The notes below the pieces were generated by a model, which was not told the origin of the DNA, made no database searches, and was given only the letters and a program-made list of their open reading frames with translations. Source: Prunella strophiata (taxonomy: Eukaryota; Chordata; Aves; Passeriformes; Prunellidae). From it: DNA of 64,000 nt. The stretch lies in assembly GCA_036583965.1 (NCBI GenBank), contig JAZBQD010000017.1:29203310-29267309 (forward strand). Reading direction: 5' to 3'. The translations under genes were made by a program, and so were the position numbers. Shown in pieces: positions 51,501 to 62,790 of this stretch (position 1 is its first letter; each line of letters starts with the position of its first letter).

Positions 51501-53599
51501 AAAATGAAAAAATTACAATGCAAAAAAGAAAAAAACAAACAAACAAACAAACAAAAAAAACCCCACAAAATAAAAAAACCAAACCACTATTTTCTTGTGA
51601 AAATATGTCTCCTAATTATATAGAATATTTGGCAGCTGGTGGCAACAAGTTTTGTAGCTTAAAAATCAAGCAAAACATCTCCATAGACAGCCCTACAAAT
51701 GCATCCACAAGGAATTTTAAAGTACACTTTACAGTGTTTATAGTGTTCCAACCCCTTTTCCAACACAGCATACCAAATAAACAGCACTGTCGCTCTTCTA
51801 GGGTTGGAAGAGGGTTGTCCTAGAGGGTTTCAGTATGAATGTGCTGAGTCCTTTCAATGCGAGTTACCCTCTAGCATTTCTGCCCTTCCACCCCCCTCTT
51901 TTCTAGCTGAACATCACTGCCTAAGTTATCTTCTACTGGACATACTATTTTGCCTATTTGAAGGCAATTTTTACTGTATTAACATCTTCTACAGTATTAA
52001 GTGGCACTTCTCTTTCTAGGCATTCTGCAGTTTCAAAGATCTCCCTGTTCAATGCCCTCTGAAAAATACTTGGCATTTTGTTCATCTGCCCCATATATAC
52101 TGATGAAGGGTTGCGCTCAGAAACAAACTGTGTGGCACTCCAAATTCCTCCAACATCTTAGAGTATCTGCAATGTGTAAGAATTTCTCTGATCTAAGCAA
52201 GTATCAATCAGTTCAGCAGCAAGAACAAATTTGCTACATCTCTCCCACGTGTCCCATTCTCACTTAGTATAATTCTACAATACTATTTTAGATTATAGAA
52301 CACAATCCTGCATTTTCATGGAAAAACACTTTATATTTTTAGCAGTTCCAAGGGAACCAAGAGTCCTCTGGAAATTTACATTACTAACTCTGGTAGAAAC
52401 TACCAATCAGAACAACATTTTTAATGCTATGAAGTCACAATTTTTGTCACCACATCCTATCAATGGATAGATGTCAAAAATGGTGGTTGCCAGCAAGATA
52501 AAAGGGCTGTATAGTGTGTTCTGCTGCCATGGAAATGATGGAACTTGAGGATGACTAATTTTTCTCTGCCCTCTGTATTCTTTTTCCCAGTAAGAAAGGC
52601 AGAGAAAGTTCAACTTCCTGAGCAAGGTCGTGTCTGTGGCAGTAAGTTACAGGGGAGTGTAGCAAATGTGGATTGTAGTGTGGGGTTCAGCAGGTTCTCA
52701 CAAAGACTTAGCTGTAAAAAGCTATTAGGACTTAAAACTTCAATTCTCTTGATTTCAGCACTGACTATGAAAAATAGAATTGTATCAATGTTTTTTCCTG
52801 TTCTCACTGCTGGCATAATCAGTTGTGCTGTGAGCTTCATGTCAGCAAAATAAACCAAAAAGACACAACAAAACAAAACACAAAACCACACACACACACA
52901 AAGAACCCAAAAGAAAAACACACACACACAAAGAGCCCCTGAAAAAAACAAAACAAAACCAAACAAAAAAACCAAAAACAAAACAAAAAAAAACAACCAA
53001 ATCCCCCTGCCCAAAAAAAAAAAAAAACACAAAGAAAATAAAAAAAAAAACCAAATCAACAACAACAAAAAAAAAAAAAAAACCACCTCTAAACCAAGCC
53101 AGCCTATTCCTGTTGACACTGTCCCAGATTTTATTGCAGCAAGGTATAACAAAACCATCCTAACAAGCAAAACACAAATCCTAAGTATTAGAAAGCCCAG
53201 CATCAGTCAATTTTCTGTGACTATTCTTCCAAAATTCAATGAACACTTCATAAGGTTTCCAGTAGGAAAATAAAACTTGAAGCATTTTACACTGGCAATA
53301 TACATGCAAGGAATAACAAGGAAAGTTATAGGTTGATTTTCTTATAAGGTGCATCTGCAGGCTTTCCTGCCCATCTTTGTAAACAAAGTTATTCTTCAGG
53401 ACCTTAGCTAAAGGTGTAAAGAAAAATTGCATCCGACAATTGTTATTGACAGATGGGATCTGAGGAAATTTAACACAGACTGTTAGTGTCCAAGTTATTC
53501 AATTAAATTCAAATGTAACATGTTAAAATATACCAGTATAACAAGACACATTGACAGTGACACAAGGCATTTCTAGAAAGATAAAGTACAATTGATTTA
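48522..53599 (-). other. PIGG: Probable PIGG intron, proximal part
   Basis: This lies directly upstream of the PIGG last exon in transcript direction. It is AT-rich with A-rich tracts at about 51514-51590 and 52855-53095. A frame between 49006 and 48917 is flanked by AG and GT but is not recognisable as PIGG and is not annotated. No other gene or RNA is recognised. Confidence 0.55.
52855..53095. repeat. A-rich low-complexity tract with CA and AAAC units
   Basis: About 240 bases of almost only A and C on the + strand, including (CA)n near 52890-52930 and A runs. The presumed PIGG pre-mRNA (minus strand) would carry a long U/G-rich stretch. The Phe/Val-rich minus-strand ORF over it is a shadow. 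Confidence 0.92.
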
Positions 53600-54535
53600 A
53601 GTATGAATAGGAAACTGGCCAGAAAGGCCAGAATGGGTGGTGATCTGTGTTTTTTACTCAGTGTGGCAGCCAGTCACAAGTAGGGTCCCACAGTGAATGC
53701 TCAGCATTTTCATAAATAGTCTAGATGGTAGGACTGAAAGCACCTTCACTAATGTGCTGTTGGCCTTAAGCTGGGTGTCGAGGTGGACATGGTAGAAGGG
53801 AGAGCTGTCTTACAGAGAGCTCTCTGGTCAGGCTATTAAGACCTGTATGAAGTTTAACAAAGACAACTGCAAAGTCCTAGCCCGGGTTTTGGGCTAGGGG
53901 AACAGTGCTGCCAAAAGGACCTGGGGGTAGTGGGGGACAACAAGCTAAACATGAGTCAGCAGAGTACTGCTGCAGCAACAGGTAAATCATGTCCTGGGCT
54001 GCATTCTCAGGGGCACTACTAGCAGGGAGCAATGTGATTATCTCAACTCTACTGAGTGTTTGTCAGGCCATACCTGTAGTATATGTTCAGTTCTGGTTCC
54101 CCACCCTTCCAAAAAGACATGGACAGACTGGAGGGGCTCTAAGGAAGGACTGGAGAGCATGAAAGAGCTCTACAGCATAAGACATTCGAAGTTAAGTCTC
54201 TTCTTCATGGAGAAGGCTCAGGGAGGCTCCATCACAGCATTCCTGTACTTAAATTATTTCAAGACGACAACAAAGGATGGAAGTGCTCTTCTCACCAGGT
54301 GGTACATGAAGAAAATACAGGGTAATGGGTGCAAGTACCACTGGGAGAGGTTTCATCTCAGTATAAAAAAGACATGTTCTATAGTGAGAACAATCAGTCA
54401 CAGATACAATCTCTCCAGGGATCTGGTAGAATCCCCATCACTGCAAATTTTCAAGGCAAGATTGGACAGCATGCTAGATGATCTCATGGAGACTCCTCTT
54501 CCCAGAAAAGGTTGAACCTGATGATATTTCAAGGG
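53600..54535 (+). mobile_element. CR1 LINE 3' fragment
   Basis: The + strand follows CR1 ORF2 from the palm region (GGGTCCCACAG, TCAGCATTTTCATAAATAGT) through GACCTGGGGGTAGTGG and ATGAGTCAGCAGAGT. It continues to the end of ORF2 and the 3' UTR (TTCAAGGCAAGATTGGACAG, AAGGTTGAACCTGATGAT). Stops and shifts break it. The ATTCTATG-type tail is weak or lost, so the 3' boundary is approximate. It is antisense to PIGG. Confidence 0.9.
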
Positions 54536-55848
54536 CGTCTCCAGCCTGGGGTGTTCTTGGTTCCACGAAGCAATGCTCACTCTTCTGCACTGAGGGCAGA
54601 GTCAATTCTTTCTTGTATTTCTCCACTACAGTAACTATTTTTAAACTTGTGACTTAAATAAAGTAACAGCTCTCTCCTCAAACTACTCCTGCCATCCCAG
54701 TAACACACACATTCAAGAAGAATTTGTTAACTTCAAGAAAAGGTGTGAGAAAAGAAGATAGAAAAATCCTAGATAAATGCGGAATGATAGTATGTCATGT
54801 ACAGTCCTATCCACAGCTACCAGAACCAAGCAGTTATGTTGGCCACAGAACACAGGAGAACAGAAAACTAATGGTGAAAAAGCAAAAAACTTGTAAGAAC
54901 AGTAGCACTAGGCCAATACCAGCAAAAGTACAGGTTACATATAGAAACAATAAAGAGGTATAAGGGGTACAATAAAGAGGTCTATAAGCAAAGGTCTACA
55001 AATACAACCCTCTCTTTCCAGTAGTGTTCTTCTGAATGACTCTGCTTCTGCCTGAGCAGCAGCATAAACGACTCAGAGTCCAACATCATCACCCAGCTCC
55101 TGCTATTTTAAGAGAGGAAACAAAGTTGCTACTCAGCTCCAATCTGTTTCAGAATAAAGAGGCATGAGTATGCAAAGTACTGAAGAGAAAGGGGCGATGG
55201 AATAATTTCTTCAGTGAACTGTGCATTCATGCATTGTATCAGAATACTGCTCCCAACTTTCTTCACAGCTTTTTCTAGCACAATGCACAGCATATTCATC
55301 TTCAGAGACTCTTTATTCCTTGTGGTGCAATGAGATGTCTCCTGGGATTACACACGGATACTCTTACTAAGCCCAAGTGTCATACACACTTTTTACTTTG
55401 ATAAATTTATAGGAGTGTTGGACTTCTTAGTAATTCAGCTTTGTGCAAATTACTTTTAAGAGCAATACTCAGCATTAGGATAAAGACTGCAGAGTCCCAC
55501 ATACTTTCTCAGGAAAACAAAATGGATTACAGCATGATCTGTAAACCCATACCCTAATACCTCTGCAAAGGATGAGACACTGCTAATACCATTAAGTTTA
55601 AAAGGAATAGTGAACAGAAATTATTTCATCTTGGGAAGTAATTAATTGCAAGATCAATCTGTTTTTTTATGAAGACACCTTGATTAGTAGATGCAGACCC
55701 TCCTCCTCTTTGGACCCTAGCTCAGAAGATAAATCAGCACAGGATTTTCATGCCCTAGTTTGATACTGTAATGTCTCAGACACAGAAAATGTAAACAGAC
55801 AGCACACAACTTTCATAGGATTGCAGATGTTAATTTACACTTTGAGTA
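54536..55848. other. Probable PIGG intron, nothing recognised
   Basis: AT-rich sequence between the CR1 fragment and the GGAA microsatellite. No exon, repeat family or RNA gene is recognised, and only one short Lys-rich frame is open. Confidence 0.5.
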
Positions 55849-56157
55849 TGGGGGGGAGGGAGGCAGGAAGGAAGGAAGTGGTGGAACAAAGTGGCGGAGG
55901 GAGGGAGGGAGGGAGGAAGGAAGTGGCGGAAGGAAGTGGCAGAAATGGCGGAAGTGGCGGAAGGAAGGAAGGGGCGGAAGGAAGGGGCGGAAGGAAGTGG
56001 CGGAAGTGGCGAAGTGGCGGAAGTGGCGGAAGTGGCGAATTGGCGAAGTGGCGAAGTGGCGGAAGTGGCGGAAGTGGCGGAAGTGGCGGAAGGAAGGAAG
56101 GAAGGAAGGAAGGAAGAAGGAAGGAAGAAGGAAGGAAGGAATGAAGGAAAATGTCCT
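55849..56157 (+). repeat. GGAA microsatellite with GTGGCGGAA minisatellite core
   Basis: Runs of GGAA and GGGA enclose a core in which the 9-mer GTGGCGGAA repeats, with GTGGCGAA variants. The core gives seven exact GCGGAAGTG words (at about 55948, 56000, 56017, 56026, 56059, 56068 and 56077). This word resembles the ETS-family consensus CCGGAAGTG. The array passes into pure GGAA units with AGAA and ATGAA variants before the inverted TTCC arm. Confidence 0.95.
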
Positions 56158-56246
56158 TCCGTCCTTTCCTTCCTTCCTTCCTTCCTTCCTTCCTTCCTTC
56201 CTTCCTTCCTTCCTTCCTTCCTTCCTTCCTTCCTTCCTTCCTTCCT
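56158..56246. repeat. TTCC microsatellite forming the inverted arm
   Basis: About twenty pure TTCC units follow the GGAA array with only a few bases between them (AAAATGTCCTTCCGTCC). The two arms are reverse complements and could form a long hairpin or cruciform. Confidence 0.95.
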
Positions 56247-56338
56247 CGCTCCTCCTTCCTGAAGTCCATTCCTGCCTGAGACCATTAGGTGGCACCATTT
56301 TTTCCCGTCCATCACATAAGTGGGGGGAGGGAAATGTT

Positions 56339-59133
56339 TCATAAGGGAAGGAAAATGTGCCTAAGAGATAGCAAGTAAAAGCAATAGAGAGGAAGCCTAA
56401 GACTGTGAGATGGGAAAATTGTATCAGAGATAAAAATACATGCAGAAAAAAGGGGACACACTATAGAGAGAGAATGAAAGCATGCATGCAAGGAAGTAGA
56501 AACTTGAAAGATGAGGAAACCAACGATAAAGTGTGAGGCAGAGAGGGTGGGGAAGCATACACAAGGGAGAAAAGTGTACAAGGTCAAGCAAGGAAAACTG
56601 CAGCAGACCAAAGGAAAAGCACATGCAACAAAGTAAAGGCATGAGAGAGAATTCTAGGAATTGAAAGCATTAACTAAAAGGAAAGCATAAAAAATAAACA
56701 AGGATGAAATGTGTGAAAGAGGGATGGAATGTGTGAAAATGAGACAGAAAGCATGAGCAAAAGAGAAGAAGGGAAGTGAAAGAGCAAGTGAAGGCACGGG
56801 TAAGAAGAAGGCAGTGTGCATGGTATTAGAAAAGTACAAGCAAGAGAAACTGGGATACTGTTCAACTGAAACTAAATGTGGTCAAGAGAAAGCATTAAAG
56901 ACAATGAAGTGTAAAAGAGAAACAAAATATGTAAGACAACCCACAAGAAAAGGAATAAAAAATGTAAGGAGTGTCACAGGGATAGGGAAGTGCACATGCA
57001 GAGGTGCAGGAGTCAAGACAAGCACTGTAGAAAGAGAACCCCTGTGAGGCAAGTGTGAGAAAGCAAGCAAGAAAGTAATAGAGGGAAGTGGGTGAAAAAG
57101 TAAGAGGGTAAGAAGGTGAAAGACATCTGATAGGGGGAGCCAAAGGTACAGTGGGTGGGAGGGAAGGTATGTCCAGGGAGGGGTGAAGGGAGTGCAAGGG
57201 AGAGGGAAAGACCCCAGGAGAGACAGACTGATGGGGAAGGAGAGTGTGGGAGTGACAGAATCTCTGTGTGCCAGTGAGTGCCAAGGTGTGTGAAAGGCAA
57301 GAAGAGTAAGGAAGCAAGAGAGGGAGTGTTAGGGTGAATTTTGGAGGGAAAGTGAGGGGGCAGCAAGATGAATTAAATTATGGAGGAGAGAAATGCAAAG
57401 AGAGAGGGAACTAGCAAGTAGACAGTGAGAGGAGTGCTACTGAGTGAGAGACACACAAGAAGCACAACCAAGAGTGACAGCATGTGCTGGGGCTTAAGTG
57501 CAAGTGAGTGACATGAAGCATGCAAGGGAGAAAACTACAAGGTGGCAAAGTGAGAGAGCACGATAGAGGGAAGGCTGTGGGGAAGATGGAGAAAAACAAA
57601 AAATCAAGTGCAAGAGGGAAGGACAACAAGAGAAAGAGAAAGAATGGAAAAGGGAAAGCAAAAGAGATAATAAAAGATGAAAAGGGGCAGCATGAGAGAG
57701 GGGGAAGAAAGGAGCATAGGAAATTGACAGTAGGAGTAGGATAGGAAGTACAAGCAGAGGAGAGAACTGTGTGCCTTGTACAGCAGTGCAGGAAAGGGGG
57801 GCAGCAGAAGAGCAAAGGGACAGAGGGCAAGGATGAGCAAGAGAAAGATGATACACACAAATGAGTGAAGGCATGCAAGAGAGAGATAGAAAGCAAGAGA
57901 AGGGGTCAAAGTGCATCCAAGAGAGAAAATGCAGTCAAGAGAAAGGACATGAACATTGAGGACAGCAGTAAGGGCACATGGCAGAGAGAGAAACATACTG
58001 TGAGAGATGTAAACCTAGACAAAGTGTGAAGGGCAGCAAGTGGGACAAGGACAGAGAGCAATAGAGAGGGATGTAGTAAGCTAGAGGGGAAAAGCATTAG
58101 CCAGATGCTGGAAAGCATTAGCCAGATGCTGGAAGCATAAGCAAATGGGAAATCCAAGAGGAAAAAATGTGAGAAAGGTGGGAAAGCATGAGACAGGAGA
58201 TTAGTGAGAGAGAAAGACTTGACACAAGATAAAAAAGGGAACAGTACAGCACAAGAGAAAGAAAAAGCATGCAAGGGAAGCAAAGCATTAGAGAGCGAGC
58301 ACAAAGTGCATGTCCAAGACAAAAACCACTTGCCAGACAGACAATAAAACTGAATGACAAAATGTGGGAAGCTGTGTGTGACAGAGTGAATATGGATAAG
58401 TTGAAGATGGGCAAGGGGTGTGAGAAAGTTCAAGGTGAGCAGAATATGACATCAGTAAACCATGAAAAGTTCAGGGGAAGCATGTGACAGAGAGGCACGG
58501 CAAGTGAGAGGGAAGCAAATCATATACTGCTGGGAAAGAGTGTGAGAAAGACGAGGCAAGTGACAGAGAGGGTGGGAGTTGAAAAAAGACAGGTAAGGGG
58601 GAACTGAGGACAATAAGAAAGAGGGAATGAGGCGAGAGGGAAAGCTAGAGAAAAAGAGAGGGAGCAAGAAAAAAGGGATAGTGACAGCAAGAGAGAGGGA
58701 ACAATGACACTAGACAAAGACAGAAAGGACAAGTGGCATTGAAAGTGCAAACAGGAAGGGTAATTTTGTGAGACAGAAAGCATGCAAGAGAGGGAGAAAG
58801 ACACAGAAATGAAGAATAGTAACACACATGAGAGAGGGGAGTGCCAGAGAATGAGAACAGCAAGCAAGGAAAAGCACACATGGGAGATAATGTAAGCATA
58901 ACAGGCAGAATTCACATGAGAGAGGAAACACATGAGAGTGAGGAGGATGCATGTGAGAGGGAGGCTGTTGAGACAGACAGGCACAAGGTGCACCACAGGT
59001 AAAGGACACAGAGAGAGGAAAAGGGTGTGGGAAGCCTGTGAAAGGGCACATGTGACAAAAAAAAGTAGAAGAGGTAAATGATAGAGTCAAAGAGAAAGGG
59101 ATAACAAAGGGAAAAGAGAAGGACACTTAGGGA
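56339..59133 (+). repeat. Purine-rich degenerate minisatellite, about 21-bp period, left block
   Basis: About 2.8 kb of strongly purine-rich + strand is built from diverged units around AAAGCATGNNAGAGAGGG, spaced about 18-22 bases apart. A perfect two-copy 21-base duplication at 58091-58132 gives the unit length directly. GCATG occurs about thirteen times. Stop codons are scarce on the minus strand, because TTA, CTA and TCA are rare in purine-rich + DNA, so many Leu/Ser/Phe/Cys-rich shadow ORFs appear there. The same sequence type resumes after the CR1 at 62790. Confidence 0.85.
58091..58132 (+). repeat. Perfect tandem duplication of a 21-base unit
   Basis: Two identical 21-base copies, 58091-58111 and 58112-58132, begin AAAGCATTAGCCAGATG. 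A third, truncated AAGCATAAGC follows. This is the only perfect neighbour pair noticed in the degenerate array, so it is probably a recent slippage or unequal-exchange event. Confidence 0.9.
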
Positions 59134-62100
59134 GAATTACAGAATCACAGAATGTACTAGGTTGGAAAAGACCTTTGAGATCATCAAGTCCAACCTATGA
59201 GCTAACACCTCCTCATCAACTAAACCATGGCACTGAGTGCCACATCCAGTCTTTCTGCCCTGCTCCTGCTGGCCACACTATTGCTGATACAGGCCAGGAT
59301 GTCATTGGCCTTCTTAGCTGGCTCATGGTCAATCTGCTGCCAGCACCCCCAGTCCCTTTCTGCCTGGCTGCTGTCCAGCCACTCTGCCCCAGCCTGGGGT
59401 GCTGCAGGGAGTTGCTGTGACTCAAGGGGAGGACCTGGCACTTGGACTTGTTACACCTCATATTGTTGGACTTGGCCCATCTATCCAGACTGTCCAGGTC
59501 CCTCTGCAGAGCCCTCCTACCCTCTAACAGATCAATACTCGCTCCCAGCTTGGTGTCATCTGCAAATTTACTGGTGGTGGACTTGATCCCCTCATCCAGA
59601 CTATTAATGAAGATATTAAACAGGACTGGTCCCAGCACAGACCCCTGAGGGACACCACTGGTGACTGGCTCCAGCTGGGTGTGGCACAATTCACCTCCAC
59701 TCTCTGGGCCCGGCCATCCAGCCAGTTCTGAACCCAGCAAAGAGTGCTCCTGTCCAAGCTGTGGGCTGCCAGGAGTGTCCTATGGGGAGATGGTGTCAAA
59801 GGAATTGCTAAAGGTCAGGTTGGTCAGGCAAGACCTGTCTCTCCTAAATCCATGCTGGCTGCATCTGAGCCCTGGGCCATCCTGTAGCTGCCGTGTGACT
59901 GCACTCAAGATGATCTGTGCCATAATCCTGCCAGGCACTGAGGTCAGGCTGACAGGTCTGTAGTGTCCTGGATCTTCCTTCCTGCCCTTCTTGTGGATGG
60001 GTGTCACATTGGCCAACCTCCAGTCATTCCCTCTCCACCCTGGCATGGCCCATCTGGGCCCATAGACCTGTGAGCATCTAAGTGGCTCAGCAGGCTCTGA
60101 CTGCCTCCTCCTGGATAACAGGGGGACCATTGTCCTGTCCCTGTCCCCATCTTACCAGCCCAGGACAGCTGTCCTGAGGACAACCTGTATTACTGATGAA
60201 AACTGAGGCAAAGAAGTTAAGTATCTCTGCCTTTTCCACATCTTTAGTTACTAAATTCTCTCCCACATCTAATAGAGAATGGAGATTATCCTTGCATCTC
60301 CTTTTGCCATTAATGTATTTTAAAAAAAATTTTTATTGTCCTTCACACAAGTGGCCAGATTGAATTCTAACTGGGCTTTTGACTCTCTAATTTTTTTCCT
60401 ACATGACCAGCAACTCCCTTAAACATTTCCTGAGATACCTGACCCTCCCTGAGGGTGTATCAGGGACCCTCCTGATACACCCTCTTTCTTTTCCTTAGCT
60501 CCTTCTGAAGTTCTTTGCTCACCCAGGCTGGTTATCTTCCCTGATGTCTCATCTTTCAGCACATAGGGACAGCCCGCTCCTTCCTGTGCCTTCAAGCATT
60601 CTGTTTTGAAGCACGTCCATCCGTCCTGGACCCCTTTTTTTTTTTTTTAAGGGCTGCTTCCCAAGGAACTCTATGAGTAAGTCTCTTGAATAGGCCAAAG
60701 TCTGCCCTCTGGAAGTCCAGTGTGAAAGTTTTATTGATGCCCCTCCTTGTTTCACCAAATATTGAAAACTGTAATTTCATTATCACTGTGCTCGAGGTGG
60801 CCTCCAACCATCACATCTGCAAACAGCAGGTCTAGCACTGTCCCTCCCCTGGCAGGCTCGCTCACCAGCTGCAACAAGAACTTATTCTCCACACACTCCA
60901 AGAACCTCCTAGACTGCCTCTTTTCTGCTGTATTGAGTTTCCAGCAGGTATCTGGCAGATTAAAGGCACCCACAAGAAAAAGGGCTGGTGATTGTGAAAC
61001 ATTTTCCAGCTGTTTATAGAATAGTTCATCCACCTCTTCATCCTGGTTGGGTGGTCTCTCACCAGGATGTGGGCCTTGTTGGCCTTCCCCTTGATTCTTA
61101 ACCATAGGCAGTCAACCATATCATCAATAATCTCAAACTCTGTGGCGTCAAGAGCCCCCCTGATGTACAGAGCTACCCCCTTCCACCTCTTCTCCCTTTC
61201 CTGTCTCTTGTGAAGAGCTTGTAGCCATCCATTGCAATGCTCCAGTTATGTGAGTCATCCCACCATGTTTCTATGATGGCAACAAAGTCACAGTTTCCTG
61301 CTGTACCATGGCTTCCAGCTCCTTGTTTGTTACCCACGCTGCATACTTTAACGTACATGCACTTCAACTGGACTGCTGAGTTCACCTCTGACTCAGGCTC
61401 ACCACCCATGGCCTTGTTTCTGGAGAGCCTAGTTGCATCTCCTTCCCCCTCTAAACGTAGTTTAAAGCCCCCTAAATGAGTCCCGCCAATTCATGGGCTA
61501 GAATCCTTCTGCCCTTAATAGATAGATGGAGCCCATCTGACTCCAGCAGGCCATGGGCTGTAAAAGCTGCCCCATGATCAAAGAACCCAAAAGTCTGCTG
61601 GCACCAGCTCACTTGGTGATAGTGTGGGTTCTACTCCTTTCATCATTTTCCCTGCCACTGAAGGGACTGAGCAGAACACCAGCTGTGCTCCTGCCCCATC
61701 AATTCCTCCTGCCCTCACTCCACCCAGAGCCCTGAAGTCTCTTTTAATTGCTCTGACACTCCTCTTGTCAATCTAATCACTGTCAGCGTGGTTCATCAGC
61801 AGAGGGTAATAATCAGAGGGCTGATCAGCCCAGGGAGTCTCCTGGTGATATCCCATACCTGGGCCCCAGGGAGGAAGCAGACCTCCCTGTAGGATGGGTT
61901 TAGTCAATATATGAGGCCCTCTATTCCCCTCAGAAGGGAGGCACCCACTATGACTGCCTTTCTTTTCTTGTTAATGCTAGAGGTAGTGATCCATCTGACA
62001 GATGAAGTGTCATTCGGAGGCTCTCTGGGCAGATTATTTTCTTCAATATCCTCTGGCTGACCCTCTGGATCCAGGCCTCATACCTGTTCTGAAGTGGCAC

Positions 62101-62790
62101 CTGGGCAGGTGATGGGGGTTGGGAAGAATTGTTACTAACTCCCCAAGTAGGGACCCATTTCCATTTTCCTTCATCTACTAGGTCTCCTTCTGCCTGATTG
62201 TAGGAGGCATGGGAGTCCTCTGGCTCCTGGCAGGCTTCTCTCAGGGATGGAAGGGTGAAACTCCACAATATTTCCCTTTCACTCTCCCTAATATTCCTTC
62301 AATCTTTTGACTTCCTCCTTAAGCTTGGCCACCAGACAGAGGAGATCATTCACCAGTTCACACCGCAGGCAGGCATCTTCTGCACCATTCCCTGGTACTA
62401 CTGACAGGCTCAAACACTCCCTACAGGAAAGGGTCTGGACAGATGCATCCTTCTTGTGGGGTTCTGTTTGGGTTGGCACACTTTCACTAGCTATGGCATT
62501 GTTTGGAGATCATTGCTGAAAAAAACCCCAAAACTAACCAACCAACCAGCCCCCAACACAAAATAAAAACCCCACCAGCAGGAGGATGACTGCAACTCTG
62601 CCTGCGTGAACCGCCAGGCCGCTCCCTCAAACACATGCCACACCCATGTTCCCCATGTTCCAGAGCCTTCTTTTAATTGCATCGCTGCACCTCCGATGGC
62701 TGGAGGAAGTCCATCCCTGTGACTGAAGGGCTGCTGAGAGGAAGGGGACCACCTGCTCAGCTTCCTTTGAAAGAAATCTGTGGAAGTCTG
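59134..62790 (-). mobile_element. Nearly complete CR1 LINE, inactive
   Basis: Read on the minus strand in order, it has a 5' region (62790-62480), then ORF1 pieces (62479-61948) with CRECLSLSVVPGNGAED and CELVNDLLCLVAKLKEEVK. An endonuclease-like ORF2 start follows (61409-60752; FVAIIETWWDD, RPPNQDEEVDE, LFLVGAFNLPDTCW). The reverse transcriptase comes next (60130-59216; [37 protein letters not shown] and the catalytic FADDTKLG box). It ends in a 3' tail at about 59246-59134 (CAGAATCACAGAATG on +). Frames are broken in several places, so it cannot make intact proteins. The tail follows directly on the mid-ORF2-end sequence, indicating an internal deletion near 59246. It sits inside the purine-rich minisatellite and is sense to PIGG. 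Confidence 0.93.

Noticed and set aside
52610..53203. 197-residue Phe/Val/Leu-rich minus-strand ORF
   Set aside because: It is the reverse reading of the A- and AC-rich tract at 52855-53095.
55830..56342. Arg/Lys/Glu- and Pro/Ser-rich ORFs of 107-170 residues
   Set aside because: They are translations of the GGAA/TTCC microsatellite and are open on both strands in several frames.
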